Position numbers and translations under genes: made by a program. From positions 18,511 through 82,510 of the forward strand of contig NZ_ANBE01000004.1 in NCBI RefSeq assembly GCF_000341145.1: a stretch of 64,000 nt of DNA, read 5' to 3'. This DNA is from Nocardiopsis xinjiangensis YIM 90004 (GTDB lineage: Bacteria > Actinomycetota > Actinomycetes > Streptosporangiales > Streptosporangiaceae). The notes below the pieces were generated by a model. The model was not told the origin of the DNA, did not search any database, and saw only the letters and a program-made list of their open reading frames with translations. Below, piece after piece: positions 16,886 to 25,920 of this stretch. Position 1 is the first letter of the stretch; each line of letters begins with the position of its first letter.

Positions 16886-18550
16886 TCACCGGCATTGCGG
16901 CTGACCGGGACAGGAAGGGGCGGCTGTGCCCTCGTGGTAGATGGCATGGTCGAAGTCGGCGTGGCATCCGGTACCGGTCAGATCGTGCACCCACAGCCCC
17001 AGGAACGCCCCGGTGAAGCCCGACAGAGCGATGCGCCGGCCGTCGGCGGACCTCTCGTGCGCGTAGTCGTCGGAGAGGATGCTCGCGTCCAGCACCCCGC
17101 CCACCTCGGCCCACTCGCGGCCGTCCCGGGAGAGCATGAACCTCAGCTCCGCGCGGTCGATCTGTGCACGCAGGTGAAAGCGCTCCCAACCACTGACGTC
17201 GACCCGCTCACCCACCTCGCGCACGCGGCCGCGATCGGAGCTGAGCACCCCGGCGAACAGTCCGTCCCGCTCGTCGAAACCCACCCTCAAGTAGTGCCAC
17301 TGCCGCATGTTGTAGTACGCCGTCAGACCGGCCATGCGCTGGAAGGTGCCGGTGGAGAATTCCATGGCCGTCTCCATGACGCACCGCTCGTGCTGCACAC
17401 GACGGGCCACCAGGCTCGGGCGTCGGGTCCCGGAGGGGGACTGGCCTCCGTGCACGCGCAGGTGGCCGGGGCGCTCGGTCAGCGACACCCACCCCTCGTC
17501 CGGGTGGCGCCGAAGCGTACTCCACTCCGGGCCCAGGGTCGGGGAGTCGAAGCCGTCCTCGGCAGCAGCTGCGGGCCAGGGGTGGGGTTCCAGGTCCGGT
17601 CCTGGTACCACCACATGCGGGACCCCGCCCTCCACACGCGGCCATCCGTCTGTCCATTCCACTCGCTGCAGGGCGGTCTCGCGGCCGCGCACGCACCGTC
17701 CGCGTTCGGTGAGCGGACGCGAGGCCAGATGGGCCAGGTACCACTCGCCGTCCGGGGTGGCGACCAGGCTCCCGTGCCCTGCCTTCTGCAAGGGGAGGGA
17801 AGGGTCTTCGCGGGAGGAGAGCATCGGCCCGGCGGGGTCCACCTCGTAGGGTCCGGTGATCCGGCGGGAGCGCGCCACCGTCACTTGGTGGTCCCACTGT
17901 GTTCCGCCCTCGGCGGTGACCAGATAGCACCAGCCGTTCTCGCGGTACAGGTGCGGTGCCTCGGTCACGGCCGCCGAGGTGCCTTCGAAGATCACTCTCG
18001 GCTCGCCCAGGAGCCGCATCTCCTCGGTGTCCAGTTCCTGCAGCACGATCCCCGCGAACGCGTGCCGGTCGGGCCGCCAGTCGCTCAGGGTGCTGAGGAC
18101 CCAGCTCCGGCCGTCCCCGTCGTGGAACAGGGACGGGTCGAAACCCATGGAGTGGATCGCTGCCGGGTCGCTCCACGGTCCGTGGATCGTGGGTGCGGTG
18201 CTCACGTAGTTCGGGGTGTCCCAGAAACCCTCGGCGTAGTTCTCCACGTTGGTGAAGATCAGGTGGAAGAGCCCGCGTGCGTACGACAGGTCGGGTGCCC
18301 ATACCCCCGCTCCGTCGCGGTGCCCGGTCAGGTCCAGGAGGCGGCTTCGGTCCAGAACCCCTCCCAGGGGGCGCCAGTGGACCAGGTCCCGTGAGTGGTG
18401 CAGCAGCACACCCGGGCTCCACTCGAAGGTCGAGGTCGCTGTGTAGTAGTCCTCACCGACCCGCAGGATCGACGGGTCGGGGTGGAACCCGGGCAGGATC
18501 GGGTTGGTGATGGTCCCGGCGCGGGCGCCGGCCAGGGGGGAGGTCCTCAT
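16886..18550 (-). CDS. glycoside hydrolase family 43, beta-xylosidase / arabinofuranosidase type
   Basis: This 554-aa enzyme has the GH43 five-blade propeller (about 13-320) with the expected carboxylates: Asp25 as base (GFHPDPSI), Asp138 (GFDPSLF) as pKa modulator and Glu197 (VTEAPHLY) as acid. A C-terminal beta-sandwich (about 345-545) matches subfamily 11-like xylosidases. No signal peptide is seen, so it should cleave imported xylo-oligosaccharides in the cytoplasm. It is last in a minus-strand operon after a sugar ABC transporter (72 bases from the permease gene). The 197 bases past its stop show no gene. Confidence 0.9.
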   Translation of the reverse strand: MRTSPLAGARAGTITNPILPGFHPDPSILRVGEDYYTATSTFEWSPGVLLHHSRDLVHWRPLGGVLDRSRLLDLTGHRDGAGVWAPDLSYARGLFHLIFTNVENYAEGFWDTPNYVSTAPTIHGPWSDPAAIHSMGFDPSLFHDGDGRSWVLSTLSDWRPDRHAFAGIVLQELDTEEMRLLGEPRVIFEGTSAAVTEAPHLYRENGWCYLVTAEGGTQWDHQVTVARSRRITGPYEVDPAGPMLSSREDPSLPLQKAGHGSLVATPDGEWYLAHLASRPLTERGRCVRGRETALQRVEWTDGWPRVEGGVPHVVVPGPDLEPHPWPAAAAEDGFDSPTLGPEWSTLRRHPDEGWVSLTERPGHLRVHGGQSPSGTRRPSLVARRVQHERCVMETAMEFSTGTFQRMAGLTAYYNMRQWHYLRVGFDERDGLFAGVLSSDRGRVREVGERVDVSGWERFHLRAQIDRAELRFMLSRDGREWAEVGGVLDASILSDDYAHERSADGRRIALSGFTGAFLGLWVHDLTGTGCHADFDHAIYHEGTAAPSCPGQPQCR

Positions 18551-18622
18551 CAGGGCCTTTCGTCGAGGCGAGGGAACGGGCAGGGACGAGGCAGGTGCTG
18601 TCGGGTCGAGGGACGGTCGGGG

Positions 18623-19489
18623 CTATTTGCCGAAACCGGCGGCCAACCCGCTCAGCAACTGTCTGCGGCCGAACAGGTACAGGGCCAGGATCGGGACGGC
18701 CGACAGCACGACTGCGGCCATCAGCCCGGGAACGTCGGTGCCGTACTGGGTCTGGAAGGACCACAGGCCCAACGGCAGGACCCGGGTGGATTCGCTCTGG
18801 GTCAGTACCAGCGGGAAAATGAAGTTGTTCCAGGCGTTGAGGCCGACGAAGATCGCCACTGTCGCCACCCCGGGGCGCGACAGCGGCAGGACCAGGCGCA
18901 GGAACACCTGCCAGGTCGTGGCCCCGTCCAGGGCCATCGCCTCGTACAGCTCCCCGGGTACGTCCCGCAGGGAGCTGGTGAGTACCACGACGGAGATCGG
19001 CAGAGTGAACGCGGCGGTGGGCAGGATGATCGCGGTCAGGCTGTCGTACAGGTTCAGCCGCGTGATGATCAGGTAGATCGGGATGATCACGGCCTGAGCG
19101 GGCACCGCCAGCCCCAGCAGGAACAGCATGAAACCGACCCGGACCATCCGGCTGCGGCTGCGCACGATGGCGAAGGCCGCCGGTACCGCCACCAGCAGGA
19201 CCAGAGCGATCGAGCCGGTGCCCACGATCAGGCTGTTGGTCAAGAACCCGAGGAAACCGACCTCGAAGACGTTGATGTAGTTGTCGAGGGTGAGGGACTC
19301 GGGGATCGACAGGGGCCCCTGAGACATGTAGTCGCCGGGGCCGCGCAGGCTGGTGACGACGAGGTAGTACAGCGGGACCACCACGGCCAGCAGCCACAGG
19401 GCGGCGCCGAGACCCGACGCGTACGCCGGCCGCTTGCCCGGCCTGGGACGCAGCCGGGCGGATACGCGCGTGAGCATTCCGGCGGCCAT
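18623..19489 (-). CDS. sugar ABC transporter permease (MalG/CUT1 type)
   Basis: This 288-aa inner-membrane protein has six predicted helices and the permease EAA loop EAMALDGATTWQVFLRLVLP (about 186-205), which docks the ATPase. It is of the CUT1 family for oligosaccharides. The start codon lies one base past the stop of the other permease gene. No ATPase gene is present in the cluster, so a shared MsiK-type ATPase encoded elsewhere is expected, as in streptomycetes. Confidence 0.9.
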   Translation of the reverse strand: MAAGMLTRVSARLRPRPGKRPAYASGLGAALWLLAVVVPLYYLVVTSLRGPGDYMSQGPLSIPESLTLDNYINVFEVGFLGFLTNSLIVGTGSIALVLLVAVPAAFAIVRSRSRMVRVGFMLFLLGLAVPAQAVIIPIYLIITRLNLYDSLTAIILPTAAFTLPISVVVLTSSLRDVPGELYEAMALDGATTWQVFLRLVLPLSRPGVATVAIFVGLNAWNNFIFPLVLTQSESTRVLPLGLWSFQTQYGTDVPGLMAAVVLSAVPILALYLFGRRQLLSGLAAGFGK

Positions 19490-19490
19490 G

Positions 19491-20378
19491 TCAGAGCCCC
19501 TCCCGTTGACTGGACATACGTGAGTAACCGGTCACCCGGACCACCAGCAGCGACAGCCCCGTGCCCAGGACCACGAGCAGCACCGCGATCGCGCTCGCGT
19601 AACCCATCTCGAAAGAGACGAAACCCTGCTCGTACATGTGCAGCGGAAGGATCCGGGTCGCGTTGCCCGGCCCGCCCGCGGTTAGGAGCAGGACCGTCTC
19701 GAAGTAGGTCATGGACCCCACCAGGATCAGCACCGAGGAAGCGATGACGGTGTGGCGCAGTTGGGGGACGGTGATGCGCAGGAACCGTTGGAGCCCGGAG
19801 GCCCCGTCCAGCTCGGCGGCCTCGTAGAGCGAACGCGGTACCTGCCGGGCCGCGGCCTGGTACAGGAGCATGTGGAAGGGCAGGAACTGCCAGAGCAGCA
19901 CGAACACGATCGCGTACAGGGCCAGGGTCGGGTCTCCGAGAAGGTTGCTCGGGGCAAGGCCGAACCAGTCGTCGAGCTGGGCGGGTACGCCGAAGTGCGG
20001 TTCGAACAGGGCCTGCCAGACCAGTGCGATCGCTGCCGTGGACAGCAGCAGCGGCAGGAAGAAGACCGCGCTCACCACCGCACGGCTCTTCTGGGGGCCC
20101 GCGGCCCAGACCCCGAAGGCGAGCGCGAGCGGTGTCTGGGTGGCCCAGCACAGAACGGTCAGACCCAGGGTGAGGGCGAGACCGCCCCGGACCTGTGCGT
20201 CGCCGGACAAGGCGCTCCAGTTCGCTGTTCCCACCCACTCGGGGTCGCCGAGTCCGCTCCACGAGGTGAAGCTCAGGTAGCCCACGATGGCCACGGGGGC
20301 CAGGCCGAACAGTGCGAAGAACAACAGGGCCGGAACGACCCAGGCAAAACCCGGCCGTTCCGTGGTGGAAGAACTCAC
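19491..20378 (-). CDS. sugar ABC transporter permease (MalF/CUT1 type)
   Basis: This 295-aa permease has six helices and an EAA loop, EAAELDGASGLQRFLRITVP (about 189-208). It pairs with the permease encoded one base downstream to form the membrane channel. Its ATG overlaps the stop of the binding-protein gene (ATGA), showing a tight operon. N-terminal GFAWVVPALLFFALFGLAPV is the usual first helix. Confidence 0.9.
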   Translation of the reverse strand: MSSSTTERPGFAWVVPALLFFALFGLAPVAIVGYLSFTSWSGLGDPEWVGTANWSALSGDAQVRGGLALTLGLTVLCWATQTPLALAFGVWAAGPQKSRAVVSAVFFLPLLLSTAAIALVWQALFEPHFGVPAQLDDWFGLAPSNLLGDPTLALYAIVFVLLWQFLPFHMLLYQAAARQVPRSLYEAAELDGASGLQRFLRITVPQLRHTVIASSVLILVGSMTYFETVLLLTAGGPGNATRILPLHMYEQGFVSFEMGYASAIAVLLVVLGTGLSLLVVRVTGYSRMSSQREGL

Positions 20379-21670
20379 CGGAGCTGCTCCATCTCCTGCG
20401 CGAACTCCTCCGGCGTGAGGTCTTCGAGGAAGAGGAGCTGGAGGTTGGTCAGCATCGCCTCGGCTTCTGCCGGAGGCAGCGCCTGGTCCCAGGACTGCGT
20501 GAAGGTCGGTGCCTCGGAGACCAACTGGTGTGTGAACGTGGCGAACTCGGCGTGGTCGCTCTGCTGGAGCTCGTCCTCGATGCCTTCGACGGCAGGGACC
20601 TGGCCGGCATCGATGAGTTCGTCCACGTATTCGTCGGAGGCCATGGTCTCGACCAGGAAGTCGACCGCGGCGTCCGTGTGGTTGCTGGTGTCGTTGACGG
20701 AGAAGAAGTTGCTGGGGTTGCCGACGATCGCGTTGGGCTCGCCCGCGCCCTCCTCCAGGACGGGGAAGGAGGTGTAGCCGAGATCGCCGTTCTCGACGAA
20801 CTCGGGGTTGTTCTCCATCTGCTGGGCCAGGTCCCAGCTGCCCATGAGGAACATCGCGGACTCACCGGTGGCCAACAGCGCGGAGGCGCTCCCATTGTCG
20901 TAGTCGATGGAGGAGAAGTTGGGTCCGAAGGCCCCCGACCCGACCAGCTCTTGGCACATCTCCAAGGCCTGGAGGACGGCCGGGTCGTTCCAGGAACCCT
21001 CCTCTTGCTCGGTGATGGCCTGGAACACCTCCGGCCCGCCGACCCGGTCCACCAAGTAGGAGAACCACATCAATTGGGTCCAGCCCTGGGCCCCGGGCAG
21101 GGTGATCGGGGTGGTTCCCTCCTCCTTCAGGGTCTCGACCGCAGCCAGGAGATCCTCGTAGGTCTCGGGCGGCTCCAGTCCGGCGCTCTCCAGGACGGGC
21201 TTGTTGTAGTACATGACCACCGGCTGGACCCCGAGCAGGGGAACCCCGTAGTAGGAGCCGTCGATCCGGGCCACGTCGAGCACGCTCGGGAGGAAGGCGT
21301 CCCGGAACTCGGGGTTGTCGTCCAGGTCCTGCGTCATGTCGTGGACCTGGCCCTGCGCGGTGTACTCGGCCAGGTTGCCGCCGCCCCAGTTGAAGAACAC
21401 GTCGGGGGCCTCGGGTGAGCCGAGCGCTACCTGTAGGCGCTGCTTGTAGGCGTCGTTGACGAAGGTGACGAGTTCGGCGGGAACTTCCCGGGTCTCGTTG
21501 TGTGCGTCGATCCCCTGCTCGACGATCTCGTTGACCGCCGCGTCCTCGAGGGCCCAGACCTGCATGGAGGCCGAGTCCGCGGGACCGGAGGTCCCGCAGC
21601 CGGTGGTCAGGGTCAGGCAGAGGGCCAGGGAGGCACTGCTGATCACAGGAGCTCGGTAGGTGCGGTTCAT
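20375..21670 (-). CDS. sugar-binding lipoprotein of the ABC transporter
   Basis: This 431-aa extracellular solute-binding protein (family 1) has a lipoprotein signal: a hydrophobic stretch then LTTGC, with Cys25 as the lipidated residue. Later, QVALGSPEAPDVFFNWGGGN and YYGVPLLGVQPVVMYYNKPV are typical of CUT1 oligosaccharide binders. With two permeases and a GH43 enzyme behind it, a xylo- or arabino-oligosaccharide ligand is likely but inferred. The ATG at 21670 starts the signal peptide; the frame is open to 22246 only as a shadow. Control by the divergent LacI is likely. Confidence 0.9.
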   Translation of the reverse strand: MNRTYRAPVISSASLALCLTLTTGCGTSGPADSASMQVWALEDAAVNEIVEQGIDAHNETREVPAELVTFVNDAYKQRLQVALGSPEAPDVFFNWGGGNLAEYTAQGQVHDMTQDLDDNPEFRDAFLPSVLDVARIDGSYYGVPLLGVQPVVMYYNKPVLESAGLEPPETYEDLLAAVETLKEEGTTPITLPGAQGWTQLMWFSYLVDRVGGPEVFQAITEQEEGSWNDPAVLQALEMCQELVGSGAFGPNFSSIDYDNGSASALLATGESAMFLMGSWDLAQQMENNPEFVENGDLGYTSFPVLEEGAGEPNAIVGNPSNFFSVNDTSNHTDAAVDFLVETMASDEYVDELIDAGQVPAVEGIEDELQQSDHAEFATFTHQLVSEAPTFTQSWDQALPPAEAEAMLTNLQLLFLEDLTPEEFAQEMEQLR

Positions 21671-21703
21671 GGTGTTGACACCGATCTTCTGGGGGGTACG
21701 GTC

Positions 21704-21715
21704 CGAAAAGTTTCG
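21704..21715. promoter_or_regulatory. LacI-type operator near the sugar operon
   Basis: CGAAAAGTTTCG, with CGAAA/TTTCG arms, lies 33 bases before the binding-protein start. It resembles the second site near the lacI gene and the CGAAA..TTTCG form common for actinomycete xylan and cellulose LacI repressors. Confidence 0.7.
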
Positions 21716-21796
21716 ACCGGGAAGATTGACGCTAAGTCGCTGCCGTTCCCACGTCAATAGGGTCTGTTGTCGCGAGAAGGTTGCGATGTGGGGTAC

Positions 21797-21809
21797 CGAA
21801 AAATTTTCG
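21797..21809. promoter_or_regulatory. LacI-type operator near the regulator gene
   Basis: CGAAAAATTTTCG is a perfect palindrome around one A, 59 bases before the lacI-type start. AT-rich DNA stands out sharply from the surrounding GC. It is probably bound together with the site at 21704. Confidence 0.75.
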
Positions 21810-21868
21810 ATATAGGATCTACCGAAGAGGGGGAGGCGGGACCCGCCCCCGCAGCGACGAGGAGACAC

Positions 21869-22885
21869 ATGGCGAAGCAGCACCCCACCCTGACCGAGAT
21901 CGCAGGTGAAGCGGGGGTCTCCGTCTCCACCGTCTCCAAGGTCATCAACGGCCATCTCGACGTTGCCGCGACCACCCGCCGCCGAGTGGAACAACTCCTG
22001 GAGAAACACCGCTACCAACCGCGGGGCAACGGGGAACGCCGTGCCGGGGGCCTCATCGATCTCGTTTTCCCGGACCTGACCAGTCCGTGGGCGCTGGAGA
22101 TCATCGCAGGGGTCGAGGAGGTCACGCACGAGGCCGGGTTCGGCGTCGTCGTCTCCGCCGTCCACGACCGAAAACGCAGCAGGCCGGGCCGCAAGTGGTT
22201 GGAGAACGTCCGCACACGTTGTTGCGACGGTGTGGTCCTGGCGCACTCCGAGCTCTCCGCCCAGCAGCAGGACCAGCTCGATGCCCTGGGCATATCAGTG
22301 GTGAGCGTCGACCCCGTCGGCAACCCGGCGAGCAGCATCCCCGCTGTGGGCGCGGCCAACTGGGACGGGGGCCTGACAGCAACCGAACACCTGCTCGGGC
22401 TGGGCCACGAGCGCGTCGCCACCCTCACCGGACCGCCCGAGGTCATGTGCAGCCGGGCCCGTGTGGACGGCTACCGCAGCGCCATGCGCGGAGCCGGGCT
22501 CGGCGTCCCGGAGGGCTACATCCGCCACGGCGACTTCCTGCCCGGGACCGGTGAGGAACTGACCGAGGAGCTCCTGGACCTGCCCGAACCGCCCACGGCG
22601 ATCTTCGCCGGTTCGGACCAGATGGCCAGCGGTGTCTACGACGCCCTGCACAAACGAGGACTGCGCGTGCCCGAAGAGGTTTCGGTGGTGGGTTTCGACG
22701 ACCTGCCCGAGGCCCGGCAGGTAACCCCTTCGCTCACCACCGTCCGCCAGCCGCTGCGTGACATGGCCCAGTTCGCCACGCGCATGCTGTTCGACCTCAT
22801 CAACGGCAACGAACCCGAAACCACCCGGGTGGAACTGTCCACCCGCCTGATCGAGAGGCACAGCACCGCCCCGCCCAAGGGATGA
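21869..22885 (+). CDS. LacI-family repressor of the sugar operon
   Basis: This 338-aa repressor has its helix-turn-helix at 5-30 (PTLTEIAGEAGVSVSTVSKV), the hinge near 50-60 and a sugar-binding core (about 65-330; GLIDLVFPDLTSPWALEI, VVGFDDLPEAR). ATG 21869 follows GAGGAG. It is divergent from the ABC/GH43 operon across 198 bases holding two matching palindromes, so it likely represses both units until xylo-oligosaccharide is present. The effector is inferred. Confidence 0.9.
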   Translation: MAKQHPTLTEIAGEAGVSVSTVSKVINGHLDVAATTRRRVEQLLEKHRYQPRGNGERRAGGLIDLVFPDLTSPWALEIIAGVEEVTHEAGFGVVVSAVHDRKRSRPGRKWLENVRTRCCDGVVLAHSELSAQQQDQLDALGISVVSVDPVGNPASSIPAVGAANWDGGLTATEHLLGLGHERVATLTGPPEVMCSRARVDGYRSAMRGAGLGVPEGYIRHGDFLPGTGEELTEELLDLPEPPTAIFAGSDQMASGVYDALHKRGLRVPEEVSVVGFDDLPEARQVTPSLTTVRQPLRDMAQFATRMLFDLINGNEPETTRVELSTRLIERHSTAPPKG

Positions 22886-23024
22886 GCTGCCCGGGGCAGT
22901 CCCGAAGAGGTCCGGTGCAGCGGCACCGACATCGCCGGGGTCCCGGTCAGGTCGGCCGTCAACTTGGCTTCCTCCCCGCTGTGAAGAACGGGGATCGCGA
23001 TACACGCTCACGCGTGCACGGGCC

Positions 23025-23528
23025 CTACGGCCCGGCCCTCACAGGCCCGGTTTCCTGCTTCGCCGCCGACCCGCCCGAGGCCCCGCCCGGTGTGTGCCCG
23101 GTGTTCCACGGGTTGCGGGCCGGGCCGAACTCGCGCGGTTCCGTCACGGCCTTGGCCCCGAACTCGGGCACGTTGGTCTTGGCGAACGGCACGAGACCGG
23201 CCTGCAGCCAACGCCGCACCACCTCCGAGTGCCGGGCCGCCGGCACGCGCCGCATGGCCCGGTCGCCCGCCGAGGTCGGGAACCCCGCGTAGTCCTGGAA
23301 GAGGTCCTTGATCAGGAGCGGCACACCTGCCAACGGCCCTTGGCGCCCCTCCTCGATCAGCCGGCGCGCCTCGGCGTGCATGGGCAGGACGGTCGCGTTG
23401 ATGTGGGGATCGACCTGTTCGGACCGGGCGAGGGCCGCGCTCAGCGCCTCGCCGGCACCGACCTGCCCCTCCCGGATCAGCCCGGCCAGGCCCACCGCAT
23501 CGTGTTTCAGGCACTCGTCGACTCGCAT
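23025..23528 (-). pseudogene. amidase-signature enzyme, truncated after the N-terminal third
   Basis: About 167 codons match the start of an amidase-signature hydrolase: GPLAGVPLLIKDLF with the catalytic Lys, AGLVPFAKTNVPEFG, and NPWNTGHTPGGASGGSAA, the loop with the cis-Ser (here Ala at the first position) and the next Ser. The frame then leaves homology and ends, so the Ser nucleophile and the remaining 300 or so residues are missing. The ATG at 23528 follows AGGTG. It is very likely non-functional, broken by deletion on its 3' side. Confidence 0.8.
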
Positions 23529-23735
23529 ATCCGGCACCTAACACCGAACTGGAACACGTTCTTGTTATGGCCCCACTCCGGCGGGTTCGACCCGGTTCGG
23601 GGTGGGAGGTGACGACCCTCCCGGTTGGCCACGGAGCTCGGTCCCGCCGCCCGCAGTGCTCTAGCGTCGGCCTCTGTCGTCCGTTCCGGGGTGCGCGAGT
23701 CCGCGGACGCGTCCCCGCCGCCGGGAGGATCTCAG

Positions 23736-24080
23736 ATGGAGCGACCCGCAATCGCGCGCGAGCAACACGGGCAACGTCTGGTGCTCTGCGCTCTGATGCT
23801 CGCCGCCACCACGTCCCTCACCGCCTGGTACGCCACCGGGCTCGTGTACTTCGCGGTGGCGGCCGCGGCCGCCACCGCCCTCGTCGTGGGCTGTGCCCTG
23901 GTGTGGTGCTCCTCGCGCAGCGTCCAGCTGCACGGCGGCCCCATGGACGGCGCGCGCGTGCGTGTGGCACCCAACGGCCGGCTGCCCGGTGCACACCTCG
24001 ACGTGCGCACCTTCGACGGCGAGCGGGCGCGCTACGGCAGGGACAGGACCGGACGGCTGACCTTCCGCGGCGGTAGCTGA
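23736..24080 (+). CDS. small membrane protein of unknown function
   Basis: This 114-aa protein has two adjacent hydrophobic helices (about 14-32 and 35-55) followed by a polar tail with HGGPMDGARVRVAPNGRLPG. The tail looks like a small cytoplasmic beta-rich domain of about 50 residues. I do not recognise the family. GGAGG precedes the ATG at 23736. It ends 72 bases before the orphan oxidase subunit gene on the same strand, so co-transcription is possible, but it does not look like oxidase subunit IV. Confidence 0.65.
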   Translation: MERPAIAREQHGQRLVLCALMLAATTSLTAWYATGLVYFAVAAAAATALVVGCALVWCSSRSVQLHGGPMDGARVRVAPNGRLPGAHLDVRTFDGERARYGRDRTGRLTFRGGS

Positions 24081-24152
24081 CGGCGCGGCGAACGAGAGCC
24101 GAGTCGGCCCGGTGAGCGGGCCGACCGACGAGGAGCATTCGAAGGAGACGCC

Positions 24153-25811
24153 GTGGCGCTGGACCAGGAGACGCCGCAGAGGACCGGGGAGAGCACCCGT
24201 GAGGGGTCGATGATCGTCAATTGGCTGACGTCGACCGACCACAAGGTGATCGGGTACATGTACCTGATCACCTCGTTCGGGTTCTTCCTGTTCGCAGGCC
24301 TGCTGGCGCTGTTCATCCGTCTGGAACTGTTCGAACCGGGCATGCAGTTGTGGACGCACGAGCAGTTCAACCAGTTCTTCACGATGCACGGCACGATCAT
24401 GCTGTTGCTGTTCGCGACCCCGCTCTTCATCGGGTTCTCGAACGTCATCATGCCGCTGCACATCGGTGCACCCGACGTGGCGTTCCCGAGGATGAACCTG
24501 TTCAGCTACTACCTGTTCCTCTTCGGCGGGCTCATGGTCATTGCCGGTTTTGCCACGCCCGGAGGCGCGGCCAGCTTCGGGTGGTTCGCCTACAACCCGC
24601 TCTCGGACGCGGTGCGTTCACCGGGTCTGGGCGGTGACCTGTGGGTCCTGGGCCTGCTCGTCTCCGGTCTGGGCACGATCCTGGGCAGCGTCAACTTCAT
24701 CACCACCGGCGTGTGCATGCGCGCGCCCGGCATGACGGTTTTCCGCATGTCGATCTTCACCTGGAACGCGCTGCTGACCAGCGTGCTCGTGCTCCTGGCC
24801 TTTCCCGTGCTGACCGGTGCGCTCGTCGCCCTGGGCGCGGACCGCATGATCGGTACGCAGGTCTTCAACCCAGAACACGGCGGCGCCATCCTGTGGCAAC
24901 ACTTGTTCTGGTTCTTCGGACCCCCCGAGGTCTACATCATCGCGCTGCCGTTCTTCGGCATCGTCACCGAGGTCCTGCCGGTCTTCAGCCGCAAACCGAT
25001 CTTCGGCTACAAGGGCCTGGTGGCGGCGACGATCGCCATCGGCGGCCTGTCCATGACCGTGTGGGCGCACCACATGTTCCCCACCGGCGCGGTGCTGCTG
25101 CCCTTCTTCTCCTTCTTCTCGTTCCTCATCGCGGTCCCGACCGGGGTGAAGTTCTTCAACTGGGCCGGCACCATGTGGCGCGGACAGCTCACCTTCGAGA
25201 CACCGATGCTGTTCACCCTCGGGTTCCTGGCCACCTTCCTCTTCGGCGGCCTGACGGGGGTGCTGCTGGCTTCCCCGCCGATCGACTTCCACGTCACCGA
25301 CTCCTACTTCGTGGTGGCGCACTTCCACTACGTCGTGTTCGGCACCGTGGTCTTCGCGATGTTCGCCGGGTTCTACTTCTGGTGGCCCAAGTTCACCGGG
25401 AAGATGCTCAACGAGAAGATCGGCAAGGCCCAGTTCTGGTTGCTGTTCCTGGGCTTCCACGGCACCTTCCTGGTCCAGCACTGGCTGGGTGCGGCCGGCT
25501 TCCCCCGCAGGTACGCCGACTACCTGCCCGGCGACGGCTTCACCACGCTGAACCAGATCTCGTCGGTGTCCTCGCTGGTGCTGGGGGCCTCGACGCTCCT
25601 CTTCTTCTGGAACATCGTGCACACTGCACGGCGCGCGCCCAAGGTGGGCAGCGACGACCCGTGGGGGTACGGCTGCTCCCTGGAGTGGGCGACCTCGTGC
25701 CCGCCGCCGCGGCACAATTTCGCGTCGCTTCCGCGGATCCGGTCCGAGCGTCCGGCTTTCGATCTGCACCACCCCAACGCGCGTGCGTTCAGCGGGGGTA
25801 CGGGGGCCTGA
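24153..25811 (+). CDS. ctaD: cytochrome c oxidase subunit I paralogue with a substituted copper ligand
   Basis: This 552-aa, twelve-helix haem-copper oxidase subunit should reduce oxygen to water in the inner membrane. His79 (FTMHGT) and His392 are the haem a ligands, His390 binds haem a3, and His306-His307 (VWAHHMF) are two CuB ligands. The third CuB ligand should be His in FFGHPEVY, but residue 257 is Pro (GPPEVY, codon CCC at 24921-24923). Glu259 and Tyr261 are kept. The GTG start follows GAAGGAG. No subunit II, III or assembly gene is near. The change is one A-to-C step, so sequence error, recent decay and altered function are all open. Confidence 0.92.
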   Translation: MALDQETPQRTGESTREGSMIVNWLTSTDHKVIGYMYLITSFGFFLFAGLLALFIRLELFEPGMQLWTHEQFNQFFTMHGTIMLLLFATPLFIGFSNVIMPLHIGAPDVAFPRMNLFSYYLFLFGGLMVIAGFATPGGAASFGWFAYNPLSDAVRSPGLGGDLWVLGLLVSGLGTILGSVNFITTGVCMRAPGMTVFRMSIFTWNALLTSVLVLLAFPVLTGALVALGADRMIGTQVFNPEHGGAILWQHLFWFFGPPEVYIIALPFFGIVTEVLPVFSRKPIFGYKGLVAATIAIGGLSMTVWAHHMFPTGAVLLPFFSFFSFLIAVPTGVKFFNWAGTMWRGQLTFETPMLFTLGFLATFLFGGLTGVLLASPPIDFHVTDSYFVVAHFHYVVFGTVVFAMFAGFYFWWPKFTGKMLNEKIGKAQFWLLFLGFHGTFLVQHWLGAAGFPRRYADYLPGDGFTTLNQISSVSSLVLGASTLLFFWNIVHTARRAPKVGSDDPWGYGCSLEWATSCPPPRHNFASLPRIRSERPAFDLHHPNARAFSGGTGA

Positions 25812-25920
25812 CCTGCGGGGTTCCTGGTCTACAAGCGGTCCCTTCCGGGGTGTGTTCCCGGCGGTAAGGCCGGGCAGGGCGATCCCCGAGGAGACGGACA
25901 CACTCGTCACGGGGGTTGCG

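Noticed and set aside
24153-25811. Reading the ctaD change as a quinol-oxidase or NO-reductase variant
   Set aside because: Those families keep the CuB or FeB histidine at this position, so family membership does not explain the Pro.
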